This document shows positions 25,605 to 37,489 of a DNA stretch of 64,000 bases, in pieces; the first letter of the stretch is position 1, and every line of letters begins with the position of its first letter. The notes under the pieces are model-generated. The model made no database searches. It was not told the origin of the DNA and saw only the letters and a program-made list of their open reading frames with translations. This DNA comes from Leucaena leucocephala (lineage: Eukaryota > Streptophyta > Magnoliopsida > Fabales > Fabaceae), in assembly GCA_037074615.1 (NCBI GenBank), contig CM073558.1, positions 6,935,501-6,999,500 on the forward strand, in the 5' to 3' direction. The position numbers and the translations under genes are program-made.

Positions 25605-25660
25605 GGATAAATGTTAAAGGAACAAGTTTTGTGTATTCTAACGGGGTCAAGGAAAAAGGG
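25605..25660 (+). repeat. Partial second copy of the transposase start
   Basis: The words GGATAAATGTTAAAGGAACA, then AACGGGGTCAAGG, echo the transposase start at 21856-21905 (GGATAAATGCTAAACGAACA, then GAGGGGTGAAGG). The similarity fades after about 50 bases. It suggests the promoter and first exon of the transposase gene were copied ahead of the second gene, or that two elements were joined here. Confidence 0.55.
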
Positions 25661-25699
25661 TTAAGTATGTTTACTATGATTGATTTTGTTATCATGTAT

Positions 25700-28480
25700 A
25701 TAGGAATATAGGGTAATGTTAATTAGAATGAGGCTAGCGATGCTTTAAGTGACTCTAAGCAAAGGAGGGGTAAAAGTGCGATACGATTGAAAAATATTGC
25801 GAAAAACGGGAAGGAAGATAAATTGCTATCGATTGAGTTTGATAGACGTTGGAACCCAATTGGTGAACACAAGACCATATACATAAGTTATGCTAGCCTT
25901 CTAGCATGTAACAAGCCTTATATCGTAATATAGACTTGGGATGCTATTGATGATCGTGTGAAGAATCAAATTTGGGACACTATCCAGGTATAAGAACTAA
26001 CTATTTTATATTATATGCAGAGCAATACCAGAAAAATAATTGTTTATTGATAACTTTGCTTTTAATGGCAATTGTTGCAGCTCACTTATGATGTTCCCAA
26101 TAATGATGTCTTGAAGAAGAAGACATTGTCTTGTTGCGCTAAGCGTTTGAGGGTATTTAAGACACAACTAGCTTGTTATTATGTGTATGGCTGGGACAAA
26201 GATGGGCAACCCCATCCTTCTCTATGCAGTAAGTATCAATTCATTGATAAAGCTACTTAAGAAGAATTTGTTAGTGTCCTACGTGTATATGTCGTGAAAA
26301 ATGAATCTTACATTTCCCATATTTCTTCCTTTTGTATGTGTTGGCAGTAAAAGCAAACGTATCAGATTATCATATGTATTGATTTTAATTACTTCAAATC
26401 TTATAGGAAAAAAAGGCAAAATCAATTGAATATGCTTTTAAGAATGATTGTCCTCACACAATATCTCGAGGGGTTACACAAAGATTGAAAAAGACTTGTT
26501 GGGGGTAAAGAGGAAGCTGCTAGAAGAAAAAGATGAGTCAGATCCTAGTGTTACTCTTGCTCCCCATCTCTAACAAGTCATGAAGATAAATGGTTGTATG
26601 CTCACCAAACAAGGAGCATATCATATACAAGTGATCACGCCGTGTGCTTGCGAAAAAATTGTAAGTACTACTTCTATTATTTTTTTTAGTAGACTAATTA
26701 TATTATTTCTTATGTTTGCTCTTTATATGTTATAGACTGATTTAAACAACAAGATGTATATGGCTCCTTCAAGTCAGATAGTAGGAATGACATCTTAACT
26801 GTTGATATGGACAAACAAGAGCATGGGGGCCATGTCAGGGGAGTTAGAGGAGGTGTGGGTATAAGACATATTTTGGAGCATCTCAATGACATTCCCCGCA
26901 TGTGGTACCGAGGGCAGAGTTGGAATCATTATTATCCACCATGAGGGCAGAGGCTAGAGTAAAGGTTAAGGCAGAGGCTTTAGTAGAAGCTAGGGACAGA
27001 CAGAAGCTTTAATTGAGGCATGATTACAAGAGAGATTGGCAAAGATCAAGAAAGAAATGTTATCCATGATGACATCAAGGTAATAGGAGGCAAGTGCCAC
27101 CCAAACACTCTCAAATGTAGCCTATCATAGCATTAAAGGGAGATGTTACATGGCTGGGCCGGTGTCAGAAGATGTTAAACCTTGTGATCTATATGTGGAG
27201 GATTCTCTCAAAAGATTAGTGGCACATGGTTCCATCCATATCTTATGGGCAATTGCCCACCACATCCAAATTTAGGACGATTAATTAAGGGTGACAGTTA
27301 AAGACGTGATAATTGAAGATGCTCTTATCCCAATTCCTACTGATGAGGTGAAGACAGTGAGTCAGACAAATGGGACTTTCATATTGTGGCTAAAGCATCT
27401 TATTTCAAATCATATCGTGTCATCTCCAAGTGAATTTCCTATACCTTCCACTTTGAGTGCCTGCAACGTGTGATCCTATTGGCATATGACAAAATATTCC
27501 CTGTGGATACGTTGCCTATAGAGTCAATTGTGGGCGATATAAGGGCATCGACCTTTGTTGACCATACGAATGTGAAATCTCTTATCACTCCTAAGGATGA
27601 ACTAACCTCCAGGCGCATCTAAGTGTTTTTTTTATGTAAGTTTAATTTAAATATAAATATTGTAATAACAAAATTTAACTCTTATAACTAATGTCGTGTT
27701 TGCATTAATTGTAGGTACATGCAAAATGAGTTAGTTTCCAAGGGCAAACAAGGTAAGTTCGAATTTCTATGCTCAATTCAAATTTATACAAAAGGGACCT
27801 CTCAAGCTTTGAGACTTTAATACATTTTAAGGAGGCTCGGTCAAATTGATATTGATTGTTTCTTTACACTATATATGCAGGAGTAAGAATAATAATATTT
27901 TATTTTATTTCATACTAGTTTGTATTTGCTTACTGGTAATATTCATTATTTTTTAATTAATTTCTACAGCAATTATTATCAATTGGTCATCCTATGTAAG
28001 CACAATTATAAAATTTTCTTTTTATGCTTCCTCCATTACAAGCCATCGATTGATGCTAAAAAGATTATGAACACGAGTTTTCTTCTATATAGAACAAATG
28101 TCTTTGTAATAAATAGGTTAATAACTTCGCAATTGCAAGGGGTCTTAAGCACAAATAAGTCTTATGCTCCACATTTTGCTGATGACAAATAATTTTTATC
28201 ATGTTAATATTATAAAGTTGAAGGCAACCCAAAGAAAATAACATGTGCTTCTTCTACATGGTTAGACATGTGATCAATATTATCTTATCAAATAGGATTA
28301 ACCTAATTGAGGAGGTAAAATTGTATTTTTAATAATTTCATATTTCTTGTCAATTTAATATATATTAGTAATGTCTTAATTTCTTTGATTTTATTTTGAT
28401 GTTTCAGATGTTTGATCAACCTGACTCATTTCCTGAACAAGATATTAAGGACATGCACAATCTTTAGGCTGAGTTTTTGG
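25700..28480 (+). pseudogene. Second CACTA gene relic (Ptta/En/Spm domain plus Ulp1-like region)
   Basis: The first recognisable part (about 25755-26180) reads RRGKSAIRLKNIAKNGK, FDRRWNPIGEHKT, KNQIWDTIQ and then, after an intron-like gap, LTYDVPNNDVLKKK...RLRVFKTQL. This matches the pattern of the plant transposase Ptta/En/Spm family. Further on, TVKDVIIEDALIPIPTDEV (27291 on) resembles the linker of these proteins. The block YYQLVILCKHNYKIFFLCFL (near 27970-28030) resembles the HWQL..I..P core of the Ulp1-type C48 peptidase domain, but the catalytic His position is Tyr and the rest is broken. Introns and stops are both present, so exon limits are not given. Such genes are a common second reading unit in plant CACTA elements. 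Confidence 0.8.
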
Positions 28481-28749
28481 TTCTATTCGATTCTTCTAAT
28501 AGTATATATCTTTCATTGAATACATTTCTTTTTTATTTTTCTGTTCAAATTGTTATATTTTTGTATTGAATTTTATTAAATGAATAATATAATGAGCAAT
28601 TGAATTCTGTCTCTGCTATCTTGAATTTTGCCTCTGCTGCTATCTCTTTGAGTCGTATATTTGGGTTGTTTATTCATGAAGCTTCAGGGAATGAGGTTAA
28701 TAAAATATTGAACATGTCATTTTTTAAAAATACATTTAAACCAGACAAA

Positions 28750-29110
28750 GAATACTGGCAGGTGTAGAAATAATATGTAAATATTATAACATTTATACCG
28801 GTTGTCTTTATGGTGAGGTGTAGAAAATAGATTAATCTACACCAGATATAAACACGTCGGGTGTAAAAAATTTATTAATCTACAATTGACGTTTATATAA
28901 CCCATGTAGAAAATTCATTTATCTATATCGGATGTCCTTATAACTCGTGTAGATATTAGTAAATTTTATTCATAATTTCAAAAGGGACCGGTTTAAAGTC
29001 TACTCCTTATACACTGGTGAACTACCCAGTTTAAAATGTGTACACTTTCTATATGGTATATTTTTAGATTGGATTGTTGTTCGATATAAAATACCATTTT
29101 AAACTGATTT
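28750..29110. repeat. CACTA subterminal palindromic repeats, right array
   Basis: At least five units close to the right end: about 28792-28826, 28836-28868, 28880-28913, 28922-28955 and 29007-29036. Each is an imperfect palindrome with (C)TACACC-like and GGTGTA(A/G)AAA-like arms around a central AT-rich spacer. Confidence 0.85.
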
Positions 29111-29140
29111 AGAAAATATTTTTTTTTTGTGGTAGTGAGA

Positions 29141-30365
29141 CATAATGAATATATCTAGCATCAAAACAAATCCCTCAACTAACATTATATTGCATTCTCA
29201 TTTCATTGTATTGTGGGCGAACAATGCAATTGAATCAAACGGCCTTTAGAGTATAAAATATTTTAATCTTTTCTAATAATAAGTTTTTGGAATTTAAATT
29301 TGTGTCATCATATTTATGGGATGATGTCATTTATCACATCAATTAACCATTTATTGATAAAAGTAATCTCTTTTTTATAATTATGAGGATTATCTTAATT
29401 ATATTTAAGTTAGTCGAATATTTATTTGAAATGAAGAAGCATGCATGCATGTGATCAACATCTTAAAAACCTGCGTGACTTCAAAACATAGTAAATATGC
29501 TTTTTAATATACTTTTAAGTAATTAAAGGCTTATAATTCAATGTAAGACTTCAAGACAAACACATTACACTGGAAGTAGAGATGATAATTATTGATAAAT
29601 AGATAGGTTCATCACAAGAAGTTTTGTGGTAATAATATAAAAATATTTTTTCTATGTCTTTTGAGGAATAATAAAATACTAAAGAATTCAGGTAAGAGAT
29701 TAACAAAACATACATATTTATAAGGAAAGTATAAAATAAAATACACAAAAAAAAAACGTCAAAAATTGAAAAACTTGCCTAGTCTTGTCTCGTTTACTTA
29801 TTCCTTATTACAAGTATATATCACACCATATAATACTGCTTCCTATTCATAATATAAATCACTTTAACTAATTTATTAAAGTTAAAAAATATTCATTAAG
29901 TATGTTAAATTATTTTTTTCCTAATTTTAATTTACACATATTAAATAAGGTTATGCAAGAGAGAGAAAAATACAAAAAATATATTTATGTATTAATTATA
30001 TGGATAAATTAATAAATAAACATTAATTACGTAATTTATTCTGCGTACTAAAGAATTTTTTTTAGAATTGGCACACGAGAATTAGGCAAGTACTTATCAA
30101 ATATAATTAGAATAACAAAAGGTATATAGATGAAGGAATATAATCCATAGACTTAATGAATTATATTAGTTAAGGTTTTATATTAAAATGTGTGTTGAAA
30201 GCCTTGAAAAATCATCCTCTTTTAAGATTTCATCATGATTCATCATGATACCAGCAATTAATAAAACGAGACCTAATGATCCAATTAACAACATATCATC
30301 ACAAAGACCAACCTTGCCAGCAGGGGAAGGGCCAGAATTTTATTGAGGGGTCGAGATTAAAAAGC
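29141..30365. other. Gene-free stretch
   Basis: No gene recognised. The 65-codon minus frame at 29551-29748 is low-complexity. Otherwise AT-rich. Confidence 0.5.
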
Positions 30366-30502
30366 ATATACAATATAAAGTCTACATAAATTTTAGGGGG
30401 CCAAAAAATGTATTAATTAACACATATAATACAAAGAAAAACTTGAAAACTTAGGTGTGGCCCTTGTCAATTCCACCGTTACTGTCTTTTTTTTCTAGGT
30501 AC
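30366..30502 (+). repeat. Dispersed direct repeat, copy 1
   Basis: Shares TATACAATATAAAGTCTACA and following bases, and a further block about 100 bases on, with 31014-31190. The two copies are about 650 bases apart with a MITE between them. No coding sense. Confidence 0.65.
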
Positions 30503-30551
30503 AATTATCCTCCTATGGAAAGAAAACATTTTAAAATATTGTCACATACTA

Positions 30552-30912
30552 ATGTCATATTTGGTAGGTGAGAAGAAGAATATTCCACTTATCTCGTTTG
30601 GTATGATAGAAGTCATTTGCACTTCTACTTCAACAATTTAAGTCATTTTAGTTCTATAAGAAAAATTAGGAATTCATATTATAGAAATACAAGTGAAATT
30701 TTTTGGACTATTATACCCCATTTATAAAATTTTTGGACAATTTTAACCTTTTCCAAGTTATAAAAAAATATTTTAAACTATTTTACTCCAAGTTATAAAA
30801 GAATATACATCAATTTCATACTCATTTTTATCCTACGAAAAAAACTTTTAAAACCCATTTTCACTTCCACTTTCACTTCTATCAAAAACTCTTCTATTCT
30901 ACTAAATATATT
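30552..30912 (-). mobile_element. MITE, copy 2 (inverted relative to 4.64-5.07 kb)
   Basis: Reverse-complement relative of 4643-5068. The best block is about 30706-30830, where about 110 bases align with only scattered differences to 4735-4885. The ends are inverted repeats with ATATTTRGTAG-like words. Non-coding. Confidence 0.6.
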
Positions 30913-31013
30913 GTAAATATATGCATATTTCCTAGTTGGAATTTAAACCTTGATTTGCTACCTTGTGATGTGAGAGACTATTTTCTTCTATTATACATTT
31001 TTAGCCCTCTAAT

Positions 31014-31190
31014 ATATACAATATAAAGTCTACATAAATTTTAGGGGGCAAAAATTTATGTAATAGAAATAACTATTAACTCATAATATAATGAACTAAT
31101 ATTTGAATCTCTGTTAAGAGAAGTATCCACACAATTAGGGTGCCGTTTGCCAATTCCTCCATTTCCACCACTGTTTGCCTGTAGGATCAT
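31014..31190 (+). repeat. Dispersed direct repeat, copy 2
   Basis: Second copy of the repeat at 30366-30502. Confidence 0.65.
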
Positions 31191-31539
31191 CCCCTTTTAA
31201 GCTGCTCTCCCACATATATAGCATAATTAAGCATATCATCCATACTATTTGTAATTGAATATTATTATGTTACTCTTCCTATCTTGAATTTAGGAGCTAT
31301 TAGAGGGGTTTATTTTAATCTTAAATATAATATCTTAATTGATTTTGTTTCATTTTTATCTTAATTATCCCTATTAATTGTGTTTATCATGGTGTAATTT
31401 CTAATGCAAATAGTTAAATCGGTATTTTAGAAAACCTATAAACATTTTGTATAAATAATTAATTTAAATAATTTCATCAATTTCTGCAAATTAGTTATCT
31501 GTCAATTCATTAATATTTAGGATAGGAGGAAAATTATTG

Positions 31540-31960
31540 AAGGAGATGTATGTACGTATTTGGTGTTTCCCAATAAGATTGGGTTAATTAACGTTTACTT
31601 GAAAGAAGCATGCACGTAGAAAAACATGAGAAGTAAAAAAGAAAAAGACGTGGAATGGCGTAGTAGAAGAAAACAAAAAGGAATTCTAAAGAGTGAGAGA
31701 TAGTCTCTGGTCAGATGTGGCTAAGTGCCTTTTTTCCGACAAGCACGATTCATTTGCATTTGTATATAGATAAACTTACAGCCTTATTTTGACGTGTTCT
31801 CAATTATCTAACTCAAAGTTGCTCTCATTTTGCCATTTTTTGTTATCTCTCTGTGTTGGGTTTTTGTCTTTGCAACCTTCCAAATCTCAGCTACTGTCCA
31901 TGTCCATCACTTTCCTCACTCTCTTACCCCTCTTCTTTCCAAACAATTAACAGCAAACGA
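31540..31960 (+). promoter_or_regulatory. Promoter-like island without a following gene
   Basis: This stretch is less AT-rich than its surroundings. A TATA-like word, TATATAGATAAA, lies near 31762, followed by a pyrimidine-rich stretch (31800-31950) like a plant 5' leader. No sizeable frame follows. It may be the promoter of an RNA gene, a remnant of a lost gene, or part of a transposon end. I saw no miRNA-like hairpin by eye, but could not fold it. Confidence 0.3.
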
Positions 31961-34850
31961 TTTATGCAATGACTCTTATCAATAGTATTAAAACTACCAC
32001 ATAAATGAGGTGTTAAGACTAATGAACTGATGAATAAGTCTCTTAACTAGTCTTCTCAAAAGTTTTAGATGTGTCAACCATATTAAATTTAATATTTTTT
32101 TCCTTTTTAAAAATTGAAATGATATCATTTTAAGTTAAAAAATAACAATATGTCATATTTGTATTTTAATAATTCTTTTTAATGAATTATATGTTGTTTC
32201 TACAAAAATATCTTATTTATTTGTGGATTAATACCTTTTCTATTTAAATATAATTCTTTTCAGAGTTATATATTAATATTTTTGTATATTTTAATTAAAT
32301 TATATTGTTTACCTTGATACAACTAACGTTGAATTATTGCCTAATTGGTTCAAGAAAAAACATTTCTAGTTATATATAAAGACTCGATCTGTTTGTTTCT
32401 AAACCAATAACATGAAGAATTATATATAATGTTCATGCCATGCACTTAAAAGTATTACTAATAAGCTACTTGGGGAGCTCAAGTAATAATAACCAGGGGG
32501 GGGGGGTAGGGGTAAAAATTAATTATTCCAACCCTTAGTCTTTAAAATTAGGGAATGAATATATTCATGATTTGGTTTTTTATAGTGTTTCCATATCAAT
32601 AAAAAAAATAAACCAAAATTATTCAGACGGTATTTGAATAATTTCCAAAATTAATAATAAATTTCATAAAATTTAGTATAACATCCTTTTTAAATTTTTA
32701 TGAATTCATTAAATTGTTTTGATTAAGTAGTTTGAAATTTGAATCACAACATTCAACTCTCCCATACTATTCTTATAACGTAAAACTAATTAGATAACGA
32801 CCTTATCAGTTTGTTTGTAATATGTAAAAATTATTGGGTATATAAACTTATCCTTAAAAATAAACAAACCTTTCGTTGGCTATTTTGTCAAGTAATTTGA
32901 AGGTGTGATGAAATGAGTAAATTAAAGAAAACAAATATTTATTATTTTCAGGTAATTTATGAATTCACTAATTTTCAAGACTAAATTAAATTCCTAAATT
33001 GACCTACTTTTAAAATCAAACCGTCAATTTATAAAATGAATTAATAAACAAACATTTTTAAAATCTCTCTAATAATTGAGATGAACATGGAGATGTTTGA
33101 GTGCGTGGGGAAAGCTGGCATGATTGGAACCTTAAAGAAGAAAGAGAAAATAGCAAGAAGTCCCTTTAATTTTGAATTACTTGCAAATGACCCCTCAAAC
33201 TCTTAAAACTTACTCTAGCGTCCCTGATTTTTTACATTATATAACAAATTTGTTATATTTCAGTTTAGTTTACTCTTACCAATATTAGTGTAAATATTTT
33301 ACTCTTATTTGCCATGCCAGATATCTCATAATTAATGTGGCAAAGTCCCCATCAAATTTTTATATAGATAATATTAATTATGAAGATATTCAAAGTAAAA
33401 AATAATTAAGCTCATGCATGTAAGTAAGAAAAGGTGGATAAAAGAAACTTATCTATTAATTGAAATGTGTTGAAGTTTAGGAATCTAATTGTCAAATTTT
33501 CAAAAGTTTAAGAGATATTCCCAAATAATCTAAAATCTAGTGAAAGTTAATGTAATTTTGTGTTGAGAAAGTAGAAAATAGATTTTTTTTGTATAAAAAA
33601 ATTTAGGTAGGTTTAACACCGATCTTCCAATAAGCTTAGAACATAGACCCAGTGCTTAGAGAGTATTTGTAGGAGATTTATGGATTACTATTAAAGGATT
33701 CCTCAAGATGGCAGCGAGAATTAAACTTATATCTTTATAGGATAAGAGCATGTTATTTACTATATGTGTAAACTCTTATTATCAACATAAAATAAAATTA
33801 TATGTGAATTGATTAGAAAAGTATGACTCGGACATGTGAGAGACAAGGCTTAGTATATATTGCTACTCTCCCATGTGATGCCTAATTAACAAGTTCACAA
33901 TCTCTCTCTCTCTCTATATGTGTGTGTGTGTAAAGTTGTCTCAAAACCTACCATAAGAATAACTTTGATGCTTAAAAGTAGTTTTAAACTTTTAATCCTA
34001 CAATCTCTTAAACTAAATATGTTAAGGTTTGGTTCATTTTATGTCATTTTTGCTATGATGTTTCCTCTGATCTCAAGACACCTCTCATCTCAAGCAACGC
34101 CGCGTAAAAGCTTACTCTTAGCCACCGATACTGTAAGACCAATCATTATTTTATAATTTTAAAAAATTATTTTGTTGGGCTATGACATAACATATGCACA
34201 TTAATTATAATATATATTCATTAATTAATTAAAATCTCCTTTTGCTTTAGTTCACAAAAAGGTTAGAACAGCAAGCATGCACGCAAATCTTCAACTACAA
34301 AAACTAGACCACATAAAATAATATATAAAAAGAATTATATATATATATATTGATGAGTTAATCATGACACAAATTGTTCAGTTCATTTTTGTCAAATTTA
34401 AAAAATAAATTGAATCGTAAAATTCAACGTATATTGCATTTAATATTCTAATCCCAATCATGATTAGGGTTGTATGTACGAAAGAGAGCAGCATTAAGAA
34501 AAACATTAAATAACTTTCGGTGCTTATCTTCACCGAAATGTGATTATTATTTTCTCTTACGATTCTATCAAATGAAATCAAATTCTAAATGGAGGAAAGC
34601 TCTTTTAGTATTTTGATCGAGGCGCTTGTGATAACTATAAATAACATATACAAAAATTTAATACACATGAACTTATATTTTTGCTTAATTTTGAATTAGG
34701 TCCCTATAGTTTATTTTTATTTAAATTGGGCACTTATTATTTGATCCAATAATTCAATGATGAATCCGATAACTGATCATACTATAAGCGTCCAATTTAA
34801 ATAAAATAAACTACATAAACATAATTTAAAATTGAGGTAAATGAGAAGGA
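31961..34850. other. Gene-free stretch
   Basis: AT-rich sequence with short low-complexity frames only (for example 33920-34156 plus and 34378-34581 minus). A run of eleven G lies at 32496-32506. A CT/GT microsatellite is at about 33903-33931. Confidence 0.5.
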
Positions 34851-34854
34851 TTAG

Positions 34855-35215
34855 CAAATTAATTTTCTCGAAATTATGTGCGCGCTCTTCTGTTGGTGCT
34901 TTTCGGACGCAGTTCTGGTGCTTCACTGTCTCATCCACTCCTATCGTTCTTCTCAAATGTCGTCTTCTCTGTTCTAGCTAGCTAGCTTCGTTGTTTGCTT
35001 CTTTCGCCATCCATTTCTCGTTGTCTTCTATTCATCCGCCCTTATACCTAGAAGGAGCCTCACAGCCTTCCCTTGTTCATCCTCTGTTTTCTGTCTTCGT
35101 CTTCATCGTTTCTTTTCTGTTTGCTTTGTCGGAGAGCAGTATCTCTTCTTTTTAGCTTCCATCGTAATAGGGACATGTGGTCATCCTGAAAATGTGTCTC
35201 ATCCGGAATCCATCT
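34855..35215. other. Pyrimidine-rich island
   Basis: About 350 bases of balanced composition with many TTCT/CTTC words on the plus strand, abrupt against AT-rich flanks. It looks like a transcribed leader or a transposon terminal region, but no frame or terminal repeat was recognised. It lies just upstream of the TA tract that borders duplication copy A. Confidence 0.3.
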
Positions 35216-35342
35216 CGCATCTCTCATATCTACTTTTTTTTTTTTGTGGTTATTGAAATATAAGTTTTAAGAAAATTAATATATTGATTTGTTTGATCGA
35301 TTTTAATTCAAAGTTCAAACATCTCTTCTTTTTGGGTTGGGC

Positions 35343-35344
<2 letters not shown>

Positions 35345-35411
<67 letters not shown>
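35345..35411. repeat. (TA)n microsatellite, 67 bases
   Basis: Uninterrupted TA tract directly bordering the start of duplication copy A. The open frame across it (Ile-Tyr repeats) is an artefact of the repeat. Confidence 0.97.
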
Positions 35412-35413
<2 letters not shown>

Positions 35414-35614
35414 TTTCCTCATGCTACATAGACCAATTGTTAAGGCTACATTTATTTATTTATTTTATTGTTTAAATATTTTATTTATTTTAAATAAAAA
35501 TGTGGACATGATTATAAGTAGTATAAGGAAGCATATGAAAAGAAATTAGGTTGAAATGAAATCACATGGGACGGTGGAGGCAAATGGATTATAAAAAGGG
35601 ACTAAACGGTGTCT

Positions 35615-35616
<2 letters not shown>

Positions 35617-35676
<60 letters not shown>
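35617..35676. repeat. (TA)n microsatellite, 60 bases
   Basis: Expanded only in duplication copy A; copy B has a TTAATATATAT remnant at the same place (near 51582). Confidence 0.95.
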
Positions 35677-35679
<3 letters not shown>

Positions 35680-35852
35680 TTATATAGTGATCACGGGATC
35701 ATTTAATTTGTTTTATAACAACCTTGTAATTGCATATAATTAATTAAATTAATTATCCAAAAATGTATTTGGTAATTTTTTTCATTTAAAAATCTCACAC
35801 TTGCTTCTGACACATGCCACTTGTAGTTGCGGTTTATTATTTTGAACAAATT

Positions 35853-35887
<35 letters not shown>

Positions 35888-37405
35888 ACCTAAGGGTATA
35901 TGTGAGTAAAAGTCTTGATTATAAGAAAGATGGCTTATTAAAGTTTTAATATTTGAAGTTGAGTAGTGAATTAATGTATGAGCTCCACAATTCTTTTCTA
36001 ACTTTTAGTGACTATTTTGTTTATATTTCATAATATTGAATTATGATTTGATACTTATTTTATTAGAAATTAGACTTCAAGAGTTTTATAAAATAAAGAG
36101 TTAAGAGTATAGGTGACAGAGAAAAAGATAATTGACACTACAAGCTAATTAGGGTAAAATGTGCTAACAAATAATTTGGGAAGAGGAAAGAAAGAGAAAT
36201 TGAACATGAATTACTTAAGGTGCTCATCAAGGGCGATTATAAGCTCTGAAATCTGAACTGTTCTAATTAGATTTAGATAATTTATATTTAATTTTTTTAT
36301 TTTTTATTTTTTTAAAAAAGTATTTTAATGTTTATAAGATCTGAAATAAAGATGATATTTAAACTGTAATAATTTTTAATTTCAAAATTATTAGTTAAAA
36401 TTTGGACTATCGAAATTGTATTTAGATAGTATAGATTTTACGATAGTGATAAGCACCAGATGCTAATCATTGTGATAAGCACAAAAGCTAGTTTTATCCT
36501 CTACAAGCCTATATTAAGTTATAAACATATACACCAAACAACTTTAAAGGTGTATTGGGAATTTCATTCAAAGGAATAAAAACTCCAAATCCACGCCAAA
36601 TCTCCTAAGTCAATTTCTATATTTTAGAAGGATCACAAAAAAAAAAAAAAAGAGTGCCACCTAAGTGAAAGTTTCATTAGTGTCAAGGCCCCTTGCCTTC
36701 TTGTCCTCAATTTTACAAAGCCCATAGGTTTGGGGACTTAAAACATATTGTTCATGTTATTAATAAAAATTTAACACTTAACTCTTTTTTTTAAATTTTT
36801 ATAATAAAAAAATACAAATTTAATATGAACAATATGACAAACATTTCCATAGAATATAGTGAATGGGTTTACTCTGATCCACTCTTTATGGATTTGGTCA
36901 AGCCCAAACCCATTTAAATAAGTACAGCATACAATACAATTAAGTTTAACATATGGGTCTTATAATGTAATATACTCCTTTTGTTTTAGAACTTGGAAAC
37001 CTTAGTATATATAAGAGGTTGAGGGAAAGTTCAGGGAAGTTGCATGCATATGTCATACGTAGACTTCCTTGCGGTTTGCTTCACATAAACTCTCTTTTTC
37101 TATAACGTTGCAGTTGTTGCATAATTTAAATAGGATCTGTATTGTGACTCTATTTCACGTAGGTTGTTGAACTATTTTGTTGGGTTTAAGATGCGTTTAT
37201 TTGCTTTAGTTATGGAGAGAGAAACAAGAAAAGGAAAGCACCTATCACGTAATAGAAAGGAACGAGAGATTGAGGATGAAAAGCAATAATTGATTGGGAT
37301 ATAGGTTAGTACTTTGGAGTTTGATAAGGAGAGTGTAATTAATCCATTGAAAGCTTCAATAAGTTATAGAGTACCAATAATTTTAAGCACTATATTACGC
37401 AAAAG

Positions 37406-37414
37406 CAAAGAGTT
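37406..37414. repeat. LINE target site duplication, left
   Basis: CAAAGAGTT, repeated at 49972-49980. The uninterrupted target is seen once in copy B at about 55085-55093. Confidence 0.8.
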
Positions 37415-37489
37415 CTGTTTTTTTACAAGAAAGGGCACCTATACTCAAAATAAATAAAACTAATCTACAAGGGGATTCAATCACAAATT

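Larger units (their letters stand above)
20416..29137 (+). mobile_element. CACTA (En/Spm) transposon, complete ends, degenerate genes
   Basis: The left end starts CACTACTGCAAAA and the right end finishes TTTTGTGGTAGTG, giving CACTAC-type inverted termini. A 3-base duplication AGA flanks both sides (20413-20415 and 29138-29140), as expected of this superfamily. Inside are, in order, a small ORF, a TnpD-like transposase relic with Transposase_assoc, Transposase_21, DUF4218 and DUF4216 regions, and a second relic gene with a Ptta/En/Spm-type domain and a Ulp1-like region. Stop codons and frameshifts break both large genes, so the element is not autonomous now. Palindromic subterminal repeats lie at both ends and also between the gene modules. 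Length is 8722 bases. Confidence 0.93.
35411..37414 (+). repeat. Segmental duplication copy A, left part
   Basis: Matches 51412-52920 and 54920-55093 in copy B. Clear anchors are TAGACCAATTGTTAAG at 35428 and 51429, AATAAAAACTCCAAATCCAC near 36576 and 52388, and the block 37195-37300 against 54925-55025. It ends at the LINE target site CAAAGAGTT (37406-37414). Two TA tracts (35617-35676 and 35853-35884) are expanded here and almost absent from copy B. No gene recognised. Confidence 0.85.

Noticed and set aside
20518..29036. Repeated palindromes considered as a CRISPR-like array
   Set aside because: Units are clustered at transposon subterminal positions in plant nuclear DNA, spacing is irregular and there are no cas genes; they are CACTA subterminal repeats.
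35337..35549. 70-codon frame with Ile-Tyr repeats
   Set aside because: Produced by the TA microsatellite.
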